Assembly: GCF_000003605.2 (NCBI RefSeq)
Contig: NW_003120925.1
Location: 182,622 to 196,195 of the forward strand
DNA length: 13,574 bases
Source of the DNA: Saccoglossus kowalevskii
Taxonomy: Eukaryota; Hemichordata; Enteropneusta; Harrimaniidae
Direction of reading: 5' to 3'
Shown here: piece by piece, positions 1-8,065 of the stretch
Layout of the letters: every line of letters begins with the position of its first letter
How positions within the stretch are numbered: the first letter of the stretch is position 1
The notes under the pieces: generated by a model
Seen by the model: only the letters and a program-made list of their open reading frames with translations
What the model was told of the DNA's origin: nothing
Databases searched by the model: none
Made by a program: the position numbers and the translations under genes

Positions 1-239
1 CGCATCTCCCGTTTTTTTAAATATATCCGGATCCGTTTTACGAAGAAATACGCAATTTCCGATGGAACGCGAAGTGTGCAGAATATCCAGTGCTCGGTAA
101 ACTTCGACGGTGTCTATGCCAATGCTGCAGAGCGTGGCACGCGTAGCATATACAATTAAGCCGATTAACACCTTAAACAATAGGCGTTGCGAGTCTGTCG
201 TATTACTAGTCTGAGGTTTTTCCAAGCAATCCGCAGGCC
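1..239 (-). CDS. Possible partial exon of an unrecognised gene, running off the left edge
   Basis: One minus-strand frame is open from a TGA at about 280 to the edge, with no ATG, so it cannot be a first coding exon by itself. A good 3' splice site, TTTGATATTTTGTCCAG, ends at 240 and would start an exon at 239 giving 79 codons (…RLLFKVLIGLIVYATRATL…, then …VYRALDILHTSRSIGNCVF…). The residue mix is protein-like, more balanced and richer in CpG-containing codons than chance frames nearby. A second frame opens with ATG at 283 (A at -5 and C at -3, a poor context) and runs 25 codons to TAG, so a frameshifted pseudogene is also possible. I recognise no family. Confidence 0.3.
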
Positions 240-334
240 CTGGACAAAATATCAAATACGTCGCTGACGTGTGTGTCCCTCATGTGTGAGAAATGGCTAC
301 TACTCGACCTCCAGTTTCCAAGTCGACTTTATTC

Positions 335-420
335 TTGTGTAGGATCTAGTTTGCCCGCGAGTGGGGGCGCTGCAAATACGTCAGACTACGAGTACTCGGA
401 GTTCGCGTTATGGCGGCTAC
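335..420. promoter_or_regulatory. GC-rich promoter-like block
   Basis: Within otherwise AT-rich DNA: GTGGGGGCGC (361-370, GC-box-like), TACGTCA (377-383, CRE-half-site-like) and ATGGCGGC (410-417, YY1-like core), with several CpGs. It lies just upstream, in minus orientation, of the open frame at 1-283 and could be its promoter. Motif evidence only. Confidence 0.25.
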
Positions 421-954
421 ATCGATGTATGCGAGATACGCCGTCTTTTAAAATCTCGTCCATTTGACACATTTTGCACAAAACTATTTAAAATAAATGT
501 GTACGGTGCACGGCTCACTAACGCAATGTTTTGAAAAACGTATCGCAAAATATCATCTCATCTGCAGAAGCATTAATTTTCTTGAGAGAGTTAAAATTAC
601 AAATGTTACCGCTCTGTTAGACTTTACGAGGATGACAGGGCCACCGTGTTTTGATTATTTGATTCGTTGAAATGCAGCAAAGTAACATCCTTTGCATTAA
701 AATAACTTTATATTGTTCACTGGGTATGTACAATAATATATCTGTAAAGACGAGTAAATAGTTGTGAGAAATACGAAACCAAGAGCACTGTGATGTCGGA
801 TTATATTGGTGAGATAACGGTTCAACGATAACCTGTGAGAAATAATATCAACCTGATTTGACAAAATAACCGAATTAGAATAATTTGTTGTGAATTACCG
901 CTTGACAACGTATTTGGGTTTGGTCATTTAGTGTGGAATGATACTGGCCTTTCT
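421..954. other. Non-coding AT-rich stretch
   Basis: No open frame of interest, no repeat and no convincing regulatory cluster seen on either strand. Confidence 0.6.
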
Positions 955-1116
955 TAGGTTGCTAGGAACGCTTCTTCATTCTCGTCCCGCCATGCGCGCT
1001 GATAACCGGAAGTGTAATGACCTCCACCACGCCGCCCGCTTACGGTGGAAATGAAATAAACTTTCTTTTTTACACGGAAATCGGCAATTGTGTCTAAAAA
1101 CATTATTTCGGTAAGT
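955..1116 (+). promoter_or_regulatory. Candidate promoter and short untranslated first exon ending in a strong 5' splice site
   Basis: A GC/CpG-rich block: near-palindrome GTTGCTAGGAAC (959-970), CCCGCCATGCGCGC (986-999, YY1/NRF1-like), ETS-type ACCGGAAGTG (1005-1014), and CCACCACGCCGCCCGC (1023-1038). About 70 bases on, TCG|GTAAGT (donor G at 1111) matches the 5' splice consensus at all six intron bases. This is the architecture of a TATA-less housekeeping promoter with a short non-coding first exon on the plus strand. No partner coding exon is identifiable in the window, so the transcript would have a very long first intron or be non-coding. The block could also fire leftward. Confidence 0.35.
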
Positions 1117-1529
1117 TTTTGTCATTTTTCTGCGGTTATATCCAGACAACAAAAATGTTCAAAATCACAACTATTTTCGCTTTAATGTCTGACTTCTGTA
1201 ATAATGTAAATACGCCATTTTATCAGCGACTATGTCGTGAAACGTAATGTTAGGCGATGAACTATAGGACGTGATCAAATAAAATTGAGGGAAATCAACG
1301 TTCTGTCTACGTATATATCGCTAGTTAGGAAAGAAACAATAAACTCTGATTACACTCTAAGAAATATCCTAACTTCTTGTATTTCTTGTATTTCGGTGAA
1401 CATATCAATACTATGTTTGGTTTGAACGTATTCTACTCTCCGCGCTTAATTTATAACAACCATAAAACAAAACGATACTTGTCAGTTTATAGGTTTATTG
1501 TATGATCTAATGCCTTAACATCTTTGAAA
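1117..1529. other. Non-coding AT-rich stretch
   Basis: No gene seen. Holds a short tandem pair (TTCTTGTAT twice near 1374-1392). Would be intronic if the donor at 1111 is used. Confidence 0.55.
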
Positions 1530-2151
1530 GGACGGGCTAGTGCGAAGACAGCCTACGATTAGATTAATGTGTGATTCTCGTACGATTGGTATTCACATTG
1601 AAATACCTATAATTCACAAAAATGATGATATATAGTAATTAGAACCAAAATAACAATAATTTTGTGTAGGACAAATTGGGATCAACGTATTTTTTTGGAG
1701 AAAACCTTGTTTAAAAATAGTCCCACAGTTTTCGCTCAAACCGCCGAAAGTCATATGGACAAGTATAAAATAGCCATAGAAACAGACGAGAAAGGCATAA
1801 ATATGTTTAAAGGAAAATGAATCGTATAAAAAAATATAGTCTCAATTTATCAACACTAAAAAACAAATAAAATCTCTGAAACATGGACGTTGACGATGTT
1901 TTTATTTATAATCATTGCCCTTTGACCTTCGTACAGACGGGTCAAGTACGTGTCATGTGCACTATGAAAGTATTTCTAACCTTGATTTTCTAAGAAAATA
2001 CTGATTCAGAATTGATCCCATTTTTTCCGAACAAAACTATTGTTACATTCGTTCTAATTGGTATATATTAACATTTGCGTGAATTATAGTACCAATCGTA
2101 CGCGAATCGTACGTGATTCAAACCGCACGCTGTCTTCACACTCGTCTGTTC
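1530..2151. mobile_element. Decayed long-inverted-repeat (foldback/MITE-like) element
   Basis: Left arm about 1530-1729 and right arm about 1962-2151 are reverse complements over some 200 bases with small gaps. The tips read GGACGGGCTAGTGCGAAGA and, from the other end, GAACAGACGAGTGTGAAGA. Inner anchors are CGTACGATTGGTA (1580-1592; reverse complement at 2090-2102), TATAATTCAC (1608-1617; 2079-2088) and TGGGATCAA (1677-1685; 2012-2020). By eye the best 50-base inner block is about 80% identical. The 230-base centre shows no coding sequence, so it is non-autonomous. Outside the tips the two flanks stop matching; I could not fix a target-site duplication. The superfamily is unknown. Confidence 0.75.
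1916..1928 (-). promoter_or_regulatory. DR1-type nuclear-receptor motif inside the foldback element
   Basis: On the minus strand it reads AGGTCA-A-AGGGCA, a DR1 with one half-site mismatch and close to the HNF4/RXR consensus. It sits in the unique centre of the element at 1530-2151. A single 13-base match of this kind can occur by chance. Confidence 0.25.
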
Positions 2152-2272
2152 GGAAGTAAATCATGCATATTTCATTTCAATTAAACCGCACATTTTATTC
2201 AGATTTAGAGAGTAAAACGTGACTTGGCTGCGTTATAGTAACCGTTATGAATTGTGTAGTTGAATTTTGAAT

Positions 2273-2345
2273 ATGCAAATGAGTCATATGCAAATCCGCT
2301 TTGAGCTTGAACTTTCAAGCTCGAGCGGGCGGGGGGAGTAACTTC
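2273..2345. promoter_or_regulatory. Tandem POU octamers followed by a GC-box-like tract
   Basis: Two exact ATGCAAAT octamers in the same orientation (2273-2280 and 2288-2295, 15 bases start to start), then about 30 bases on a G-rich tract GCGGGCGGGGGGAG (about 2325-2338). No open frame follows on either side, so if functional this would be a distal element or the promoter of a non-coding RNA. Confidence 0.3.
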
Positions 2346-2501
2346 GTCGTAAACGAATAGATGAAATCATTTCAGAGATTACTTTGCAGAATAATCTTCA
2401 ACAAGACTTGTAAACATTATATACAAATGTGCAGGTCCTGAAACTCTGTCCGTTGCAAACAAATTCAACTGACGACTAGTTTGGCGCTACTAGTTTCTTG
2501 C

Positions 2502-2512
2502 GGGGGGGGGGG
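2502..2512 (+). repeat. Run of 11 G
   Basis: Uninterrupted G11, flanked by CTTGC and TCTTGC. Ten bases to its left are two ACTAGTTT copies (about 2475-2497). Length may vary between individuals. Confidence 0.9.
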
Positions 2513-3970
2513 TCTTGCCTACCACAGTCGCTACGCACTCGCGTAAAACGCGTCTGTAGGCCATCGACAGATCGATTTCACATAATCGTTTGATGGCGCA
2601 CTTTAATGAAACCGGATATTGAAATTAGTGTGATTTTTACGTACAGTACCAGTGAGTTATCATTGAACAATTTAACAAGTTAACAACAAGTTAAACAGTA
2701 CTTTATTTGCTCTTTATAACCATAATTATGAAAATCATCTTTAATTGCATCAATTACATTCTGAATTGTTATTTTTCATGCATGGACTTTTGAACATGAT
2801 TGGGTCGTTTTGACCAATCAGATCACAAGTTTCATTATCTCTATTCGTTATCTCTATTCTCTGTAGAGGTTTTCAAAACGCACCGTGATTGGTCTTCACT
2901 ATGTAAAGCTGTGAGATATCTTGAGAATACCATCGTTGTGGTATTTATTACCGCACACATATTACTAAAGTGTCAAAGGCTCCAATTTAAAAAAATCCCG
3001 ACAATACAACTTTAGGAAAGTTCAATACAGTTGGATTTAGCGACACGACAGACATTGATGGGGTACAGTCCCCGCTAGTCGTCAAATAAGAGGTGTGCAT
3101 AACGCCAATTTTGGGAAATTGCGTTTTATATCTCAGAAACTTTCAAAGATTTTATTGTGTGAATGATTAATTGCTTAGTCAATTATATGTGTTGGTTCAC
3201 ATGAATGAAAGGGGCAGATGTTATGTGTTTTGTAAACGTTTCAAAGATGTAGTTATTCATAAGTATATGTGGTGCCATCTTTAATAATCAAAACACTTAT
3301 GTATTTGTGAAATTACGTACAATTAGATAAAAAAAGGGTGACAGGATATGCACGAAACTAACATTCTGATTAAGACCCATTTGTTAGATATCTCTCAGTT
3401 GTCTACAGAAATCATCTGCGTTACTACGGCAATCTAAAATCATAGATTTACTATTTTTGGTCGTTTCTCTTCTCCCGTGACAACAAAGATCCAACACCAG
3501 TTTTATAAATGATTGCAAATAACTATTTTATAGATTTCACAATTTGTAATTTAATTGTTCGTATTTTGAAGGTTTCCATGAGATTTCCGGTATTTCGATG
3601 ATTACAATGTTTCCGACAATTCCACTTAACGCCTCCAAAGTGTTCTAAAGAGTGGGCAGTGTATGAAAACCTCTGTGTGCGTGTCAACTTATTATGTTGC
3701 CACGTGCTGTGGTAATCCATTTACTTGATGCAAGGTCGATAATAGCGTAGTTTGGTCACGGAATACTGTTTTTAAGGTCGAAGCTAACTCATGATTTCAA
3801 AAACCCAGAATGTATTCATTTTCCTATAAACTGTACTTTAAGCCAATATAAGAATACTGACTTTAAAAAAAAAGTGTCAAAAAAATGCAATTTGTCCTAT
3901 GGAATTGATCTAAAAATAATAGAACAAGTTTCTCAAAATACGTCACTGTAACACACAAAAGAATGCTTTT
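2513..3970. other. Non-coding AT-rich stretch
   Basis: No gene seen; open frames here are short and low in charged residues. It holds a 13-base tandem pair (TTATCTCTATTC, 2835-2860) and two CCAAT-type motifs facing each other (near 2814 and 2887) without a core promoter. Confidence 0.55.
2835..2860 (+). repeat. 13-base tandem duplication
   Basis: TTATCTCTATTCG followed directly by TTATCTCTATTCT: two copies with one mismatch at the last base. Confidence 0.85.
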
Positions 3971-3984
3971 TCATGGTGCCATGA
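3971..3984. repeat. Short palindrome TCATGG-TG-CCATGA
   Basis: Perfect six-base arms around a two-base centre. A third CCATGA copy lies near 3993-3998. Function unknown. Confidence 0.8.
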
Positions 3985-4037
3985 GCCAATAGCTCCATGA
4001 TTTTACATAAATAAAACAAATTGACCAATTTTCTCAA

Positions 4038-4059
4038 AAGCCTACTTATGAGTAGGCTT
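4038..4059. repeat. Perfect 9-base inverted repeat (hairpin)
   Basis: AAGCCTACT, loop TATG, AGTAGGCTT. It is not followed by a T run and is not next to a coding end, so it is not read as a terminator. It may be a remnant of a small mobile element. Confidence 0.8.
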
Positions 4060-4724
4060 CTACCTTAACACTCATCTCTAACCGTGTTATATATTTTCGA
4101 CGCAGTTGTTACTGCCACAAGCATTGCTGCCTACCGCCCTTAGTTAATTCGATAGAATAAAAATACGACGAGGAACTTATTGTTATAAACACGAATTTAA
4201 AAAAATGCAATCCTAATTGGTCATGTTTTACCTATTCATAATGTATAACCCCGAAATCCACTTTCAGTAATACCACGTTTATATAAAACAAAATTGGTCC
4301 GTTTTCTAAATTAGTCATCATTGACCTTGTACAACAATAAACAATTCAATGGCAAAATCTTTAAAAGGTAGACTTTAGTGAATTTATATTGATTAACCTC
4401 AATATCACCGTGACATCATTGCGAACACAGACACAAAAAAGTATTTATTTAAGTATTTATTAATATTTATTACACGAAATACTACCAATTAGTACAAAGG
4501 CAACAGTACATATGTACACACACATGAAATGAAAAAAAGTGACGTAACAGGAAATATATGAACAATGAAACACTAGTAGGTAACATAGCAATGTCCAATG
4601 ATAGCCCTGCATTATATACCAAATTTACATTCAATGAAATGAATATCTTTATTCACATATAATCAGACGTATTTGTAATCATATTTTCCTGGTCCAAATA
4701 AAGTATATATAACAATCTTAAAGG
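4060..4724. other. Non-coding AT-rich stretch
   Basis: No gene seen. Contains about three copies of a 12-base AT unit (GTATTTATTTAA-like, 4441-4474). Confidence 0.6.
4441..4474 (+). repeat. Imperfect 12-base AT tandem repeat
   Basis: GTATTTATTTAA, GTATTTATTAAT, ATTTATTA: close to three copies of one AT-rich unit. Confidence 0.6.
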
Positions 4725-4852
4725 GCGGTTGTCGACGCACTGTGTGCTGTTCGATATGGGACTCATAGCGACGTACACAACGCGTGTAAAATACATTGTT
4801 TATTTACATGGTATTCGAACACGCGCTGCGCGACGACCACGCGCTTTTAAGC
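4725..4852. promoter_or_regulatory. CpG-rich block
   Basis: A sharp local rise in CpG within AT-rich DNA, including GGCGGTTGTCGACGC (about 4725-4739), ACAACGCGTG (about 4777-4786) and ACACGCGCTGCGCGACGACC (about 4819-4838). GCGCTGCGC is close to an NRF1 site. No open frame of length begins here. It could be a promoter or simply an unmethylated patch. Confidence 0.25.
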
Positions 4853-4938
4853 TTATCATACTTAACCCGGATTGAGGAGATTGCTATAACGTCACCAAAA
4901 AAATGCAGTATAGTATATATTTTCATGTAAATCAGCAT

Positions 4939-4948
4939 CCCCCCCCCC
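4939..4948 (+). repeat. Run of 10 C
   Basis: Uninterrupted C10 between AGCAT and AATGC. Confidence 0.9.
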
Positions 4949-5320
4949 AATGCAGAGCACCGTCATTAGATACAATGGAAGATAGATTACTGATATGTAA
5001 ACACAGTACTACTGTTGTTATCAGGTAAATATTTTGTTATTTCAGTTTAATTTATTGGCAAAAGTTGTTTTTGTTCTTTCTGTCCCCCTGTCTGAAAAAG
5101 GAAGCCAATAGCAAGTAATAACAATAAAAAAGCAGCGATTTTGCATGATTATATTTTTGTAAAACTCGAAATTACGCTCTACTGTATTTACACATTTGTA
5201 TGTAATTTCGTTAAACTAAATACCTTTCCATGGTCCAAAGGTTGGTCGAATTATTTGAAATATCTATAAAGTGTCAATAGCTGTTATTCTGTACAAAGCA
5301 ATAGGTGATTTTCCGTTCAA

Positions 5321-5650
5321 CTGCGAGATCTCGCGAGATGCATGAAAGACGCGCGTCGAACGTCTGCCGCAAAAATCGAACGATTTGATTTTCAACTCGA
5401 ATTTCTTTATTTCGTAGCTCACATCGACAGGCCGATCTTCGACAGAGGAATATTGCTTTCGAATACCCTCACTTAATCGAAATTGTCTATCATCAAATGT
5501 ATACAGCACATTATTAAGCATGGAAATGCCCCCAAAATATTTTCGCGTTTATCGAATCCCACGCGATGTTTGACGCCACTACGACCTTTGTTTGTCCTGT
5601 TTTTACGTTCGATTTCACGCATAACGCGTGATTCTCGCAGTGTACGGAAA
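5321..5650. promoter_or_regulatory. CpG-rich block with an exact TCTCGCGAGA element
   Basis: TCTCGCGAGA (5329-5338) is the palindromic promoter element bound by BANP (earlier linked to ZBTB33/Kaiso) at TATA-less CpG-island promoters. It overlaps a second palindrome GCGAGATCTCGC (5323-5334). CpGs continue over 300 bases (GACGCGCGTCG near 5348-5358, further CGCG to 5630). Two unrecognised open frames touch the block: minus 5521-5264, ATG-started, 85 codons; and plus 5628-6089. Neither shows a domain. Best reading: a promoter-like island whose gene is not identified. Confidence 0.35.
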
Positions 5651-6176
5651 ATGGACTATTAAAGATGATTATAACGTACGGATTGTTCTTATCAGCAAGT
5701 TATTTTCCCCCAACGGTTTTGATCGCACTTATTTAGTTACGGTATGTCTTAGAAGTTACTATAAAACAATTCGTGATCCTCCCCACCCCAACAGCAGTGC
5801 CTCGATTGCAACTAAGCAAAAACATAACACTTATGTCTGTCGTTATTTTTATTCTGTTAAGTCATTGGGCGAATTGCATTGTCATATCTTGAGGTATCCG
5901 AGGCAAATGCCGCTTTTACCCATCATGCAATGCGCGAAACACGGCGAACACGCGAGTTTCATTGGAGACACTGATGGTAACCAAATATTTGACCTCTATA
6001 ACGAGCCGACTGTATATTTCATAAAAGTTAATCACGTTAGTTGTGTCAACATTCACGATGACATCACGTATCAATGCAACATTTTCTAAATGTCAATCAT
6101 AGTTAACTTCGTGTTTATATTGCCCGTTTTATGTATATACAAAATATCGTCCATTGATTAGGCAAGTTCGGTTGGG

Positions 6177-6244
6177 CCAATGAGAAGCTACTCACAAGTA
6201 CCTGAATTGGCTACCCAACCTTAACACCTGGCAGTCAGGCCAAT
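6177..6244. promoter_or_regulatory. Cluster of three CCAAT boxes
   Basis: CCAATGAG (6177), inverted ATTGG (6206-6210) and CCAATCAG (6240), spaced 29 and 34 bases. NF-Y-driven promoters commonly carry two or three CCAAT boxes about three helical turns apart. A TATA-like TGTATATATG lies at about 6300. No coding frame follows on the plus strand within the next kilobase. Confidence 0.3.
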
Positions 6245-6423
6245 CAGAGAGCAGCTAGTTTGTCGATACGGTTTTGTTCTCAATGCATCAATTTCTGCCT
6301 TGTATATATGTTTCGACTTGACTGTTTCGTTAACGTGATAAGTTTTGTGTTTTGAATTTTACAAACAAACAAACATTACAAAACAGCTTTGTTTTTGCTT
6401 GTGATTAACCAATGGTCAATTCT

Positions 6424-6452
6424 GTATGTATGTATGTATATATATATATATG
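6424..6452 (+). repeat. Microsatellite (GTAT)n then (AT)n
   Basis: About three and a half GTAT units pass directly into a run of about seven AT units. Confidence 0.9.
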
Positions 6453-7471
6453 TAATCGAATATACACAAATACAAAAATAAAAGTTGACCACACGAGGTT
6501 TCTGTATTAAGGTCACTGTCATGTTGGTGATTTAATCAACGACAATGTCAACTCGTGAAATGTGGGCGCTGAAGTACCTTGAAAAAATGCACTCATGTTA
6601 CAAAACTTTCACAAGTTTACTTCTGTAAAATATGCGTTTATGTACAAAATCAAGTAAATTCAAAAGGAAATTCCAACAACAAAATAAGTTTAGCATGGCG
6701 GTGACGGCGTAGTGCATGTGGCAAATGGGAAAACACTACCCTGGCAGCTTAGGTGAAGAAAATGACTTTCGGTAAAAAATGGGGAAAAAATAAAACACGT
6801 ACATTCCACATTTCCTAGCGTGTTGTCATACGAAGTCAAAATCACCTAATTTGGAAATCGAACATTGGTGACAACAAGATAGTTCGATATTTCAAGTTCA
6901 ACAATGAAACTCATAGTCTGAACTGCGTAACGTTTACAAAATAACCAAAAATAAACTACAGTTTATATCAGGTGAAAACCATGACAACCGGTTCACGAGT
7001 AACCTAACTGTTATAAACTCCGATGTAAACGAGCAATATCTATTCGTCGTTAATGACAATAAATAATAGGACAGATTACGTCTAAAACATTTAAAATAAA
7101 TAAAATAAAATGTTAATTGTCTTTGCATTGCCAATGATAGTTTGACGTCTTACTGCGATGTGAACAACGAATGGGTTTACACTACGCGATACATGCGTGC
7201 ATTGTATACTGACGTACAGTGTTTAGTAAGTTTGTATTGATTTCAATTCATTTGGCATGGCATGATTTCCAAAAAAAGATATGCATAAAATCTAAACGTA
7301 TCCAAATGTGAATTGCGTCTAATTTTGCGTTGTTATTATGAACACTGAGGGCGATATAAGCACAAATTGGAGCATGACGCTGACGATAGGCAGCGCTAAC
7401 ACCTTTCATCTAACACTCTGCATGTCCTGCAGAATTCAAGCAGTTTTTTAAACAAAGTCTCGTTCAAACAA
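6453..7471. other. Downstream flank and presumed 3'UTR of the SLC10 gene
   Basis: The part just below 7472 is presumed 3'UTR on the minus strand. No canonical AATAAA in minus orientation was found between about 7080 and 7470; only variants (AATACA near 7231, AATGAA near 7245) are present, so the transcript end is not placed. AATAAA motifs at 7095-7110 are on the plus strand. No gene seen otherwise. Confidence 0.45.
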
Positions 7472-8065
7472 CTACACATGCGATTCACTCAAGTCTTTTG
7501 ATGCTTTTAAGTCTTCAATGACGAATTCGTCTAGTGAGCTGGCAATCTTATAGTTGCCTTTCATGTCTCCTCTCGATATCGATATGCTTCCACTTTCCAT
7601 CTTTAAGTTATCCGGTTCTTCTTCGTCAACGGCTTCCTTGTCATTTATCTTTTCTTTACTTGGTTTAGGTTCACGTGGAACGAGTGATATCTTTATTTTA
7701 TATTTGGATAATACACGCTTGTGCAGTACGGCTATAGGAACGGTTACCAATACGAATAATGACTGAACAAGGGTGTAGATAGAAGGGAATACTTTCACCA
7801 TGGGACCAGCATCGCGGAAGGATAAAGCCATGACGGTTAGAGCGACGGCGACGTTCTGCATACCCGTTTCGATGCCAATGGTGCGACGCTGGCGGACTGG
7901 TAGTTTGCAAATCTTGGCGAACAGGTAGCTGAAACTGTACCCGATGATTGGCATGAAGAAGGCGGCAGACCACAGTTGCCATGGTGACCGATATGGCGCG
8001 GTGCTCATCATCCCTTGGATAATCAAACTGATGACAATGCCAACAAGACCAAGAATACCACCAAT
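7472..8065 (-). CDS. SLC10A: SLC10 gene, coding exon 3 (C-terminal helices and tail)
   Basis: Residues 214-410 and the TAG stop. The acceptor is a T-rich tract ending TTATCACAG at 8066; translation enters in phase 0 at Ile-Gly-Gly, matching the family's helix after the HKW loop. The frame was extended upstream of the first Met in this exon because the coding match and splice site begin 39 bases earlier than a TTG that could be mistaken for a start. Contains ETGMQN (279-284) with the predicted Na-site Glu and Gln. The last ~80 residues are rich in Lys, Glu, Asp and Ser, low in hydrophobics, and end in Glu-Ser-His-Val, which fits a class I PDZ ligand (S/T-x-hydrophobic). Confidence 0.95.
   Translation of the reverse strand: MGGILGLVGIVISLIIQGMMSTAPYRSPWQLWSAAFFMPIIGYSFSYLFAKICKLPVRQRRTIGIETGMQNVAVALTVMALSFRDAGPMVKVFPSIYTLVQSLFVLVTVPIAVLHKRVLSKYKIKISLVPREPKPSKEKINDKEAVDEEEPDNLKMESGSISISRGDMKGNYKIASSLDEFVIEDLKASKDLSESHV

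Noticed and set aside
355-372. CTCF-like GGGGGCGCT core
   Set aside because: The upstream half of the CTCF motif does not match; kept only as a GC-rich block.
958-971. RFX X-box resemblance of GGTTGCTAGGAACG
   Set aside because: The spacer between half-sites is shorter than the X-box consensus allows.
3880-4310. Possible diverged direct duplication (AAAATGCAAT... and ATAAAACAAA...TTTTCT in two places)
   Set aside because: Matches are short, AT-rich and separated by different distances; not distinguishable from chance by eye.
4815-4835. T-loop-like GTTCGAATAC on the minus strand suggesting a tRNA
   Set aside because: The flanking bases do not make a five-pair T stem and no D arm, anticodon arm or acceptor stem fits.
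5264-5521. ATG-started minus-strand frame of 85 codons
   Set aside because: Protein-like charge mix but no recognised family, and the TCTCGCGAGA element lies within it; not enough to call a gene.
5628-6089. Open plus-strand frame of about 150 codons
   Set aside because: It begins at GTG, its first ATG is about 90 codons in, residues are rich in Cys, His and Tyr with no domain, and no donor/acceptor pair clearly frames it. Its length is somewhat unusual for chance, so it is mentioned with the CpG-rich block.
7554-7982. Open frames overlapping SLC10 exon 3 in other frames
   Set aside because: Shadows of the real exon; no family resemblance.
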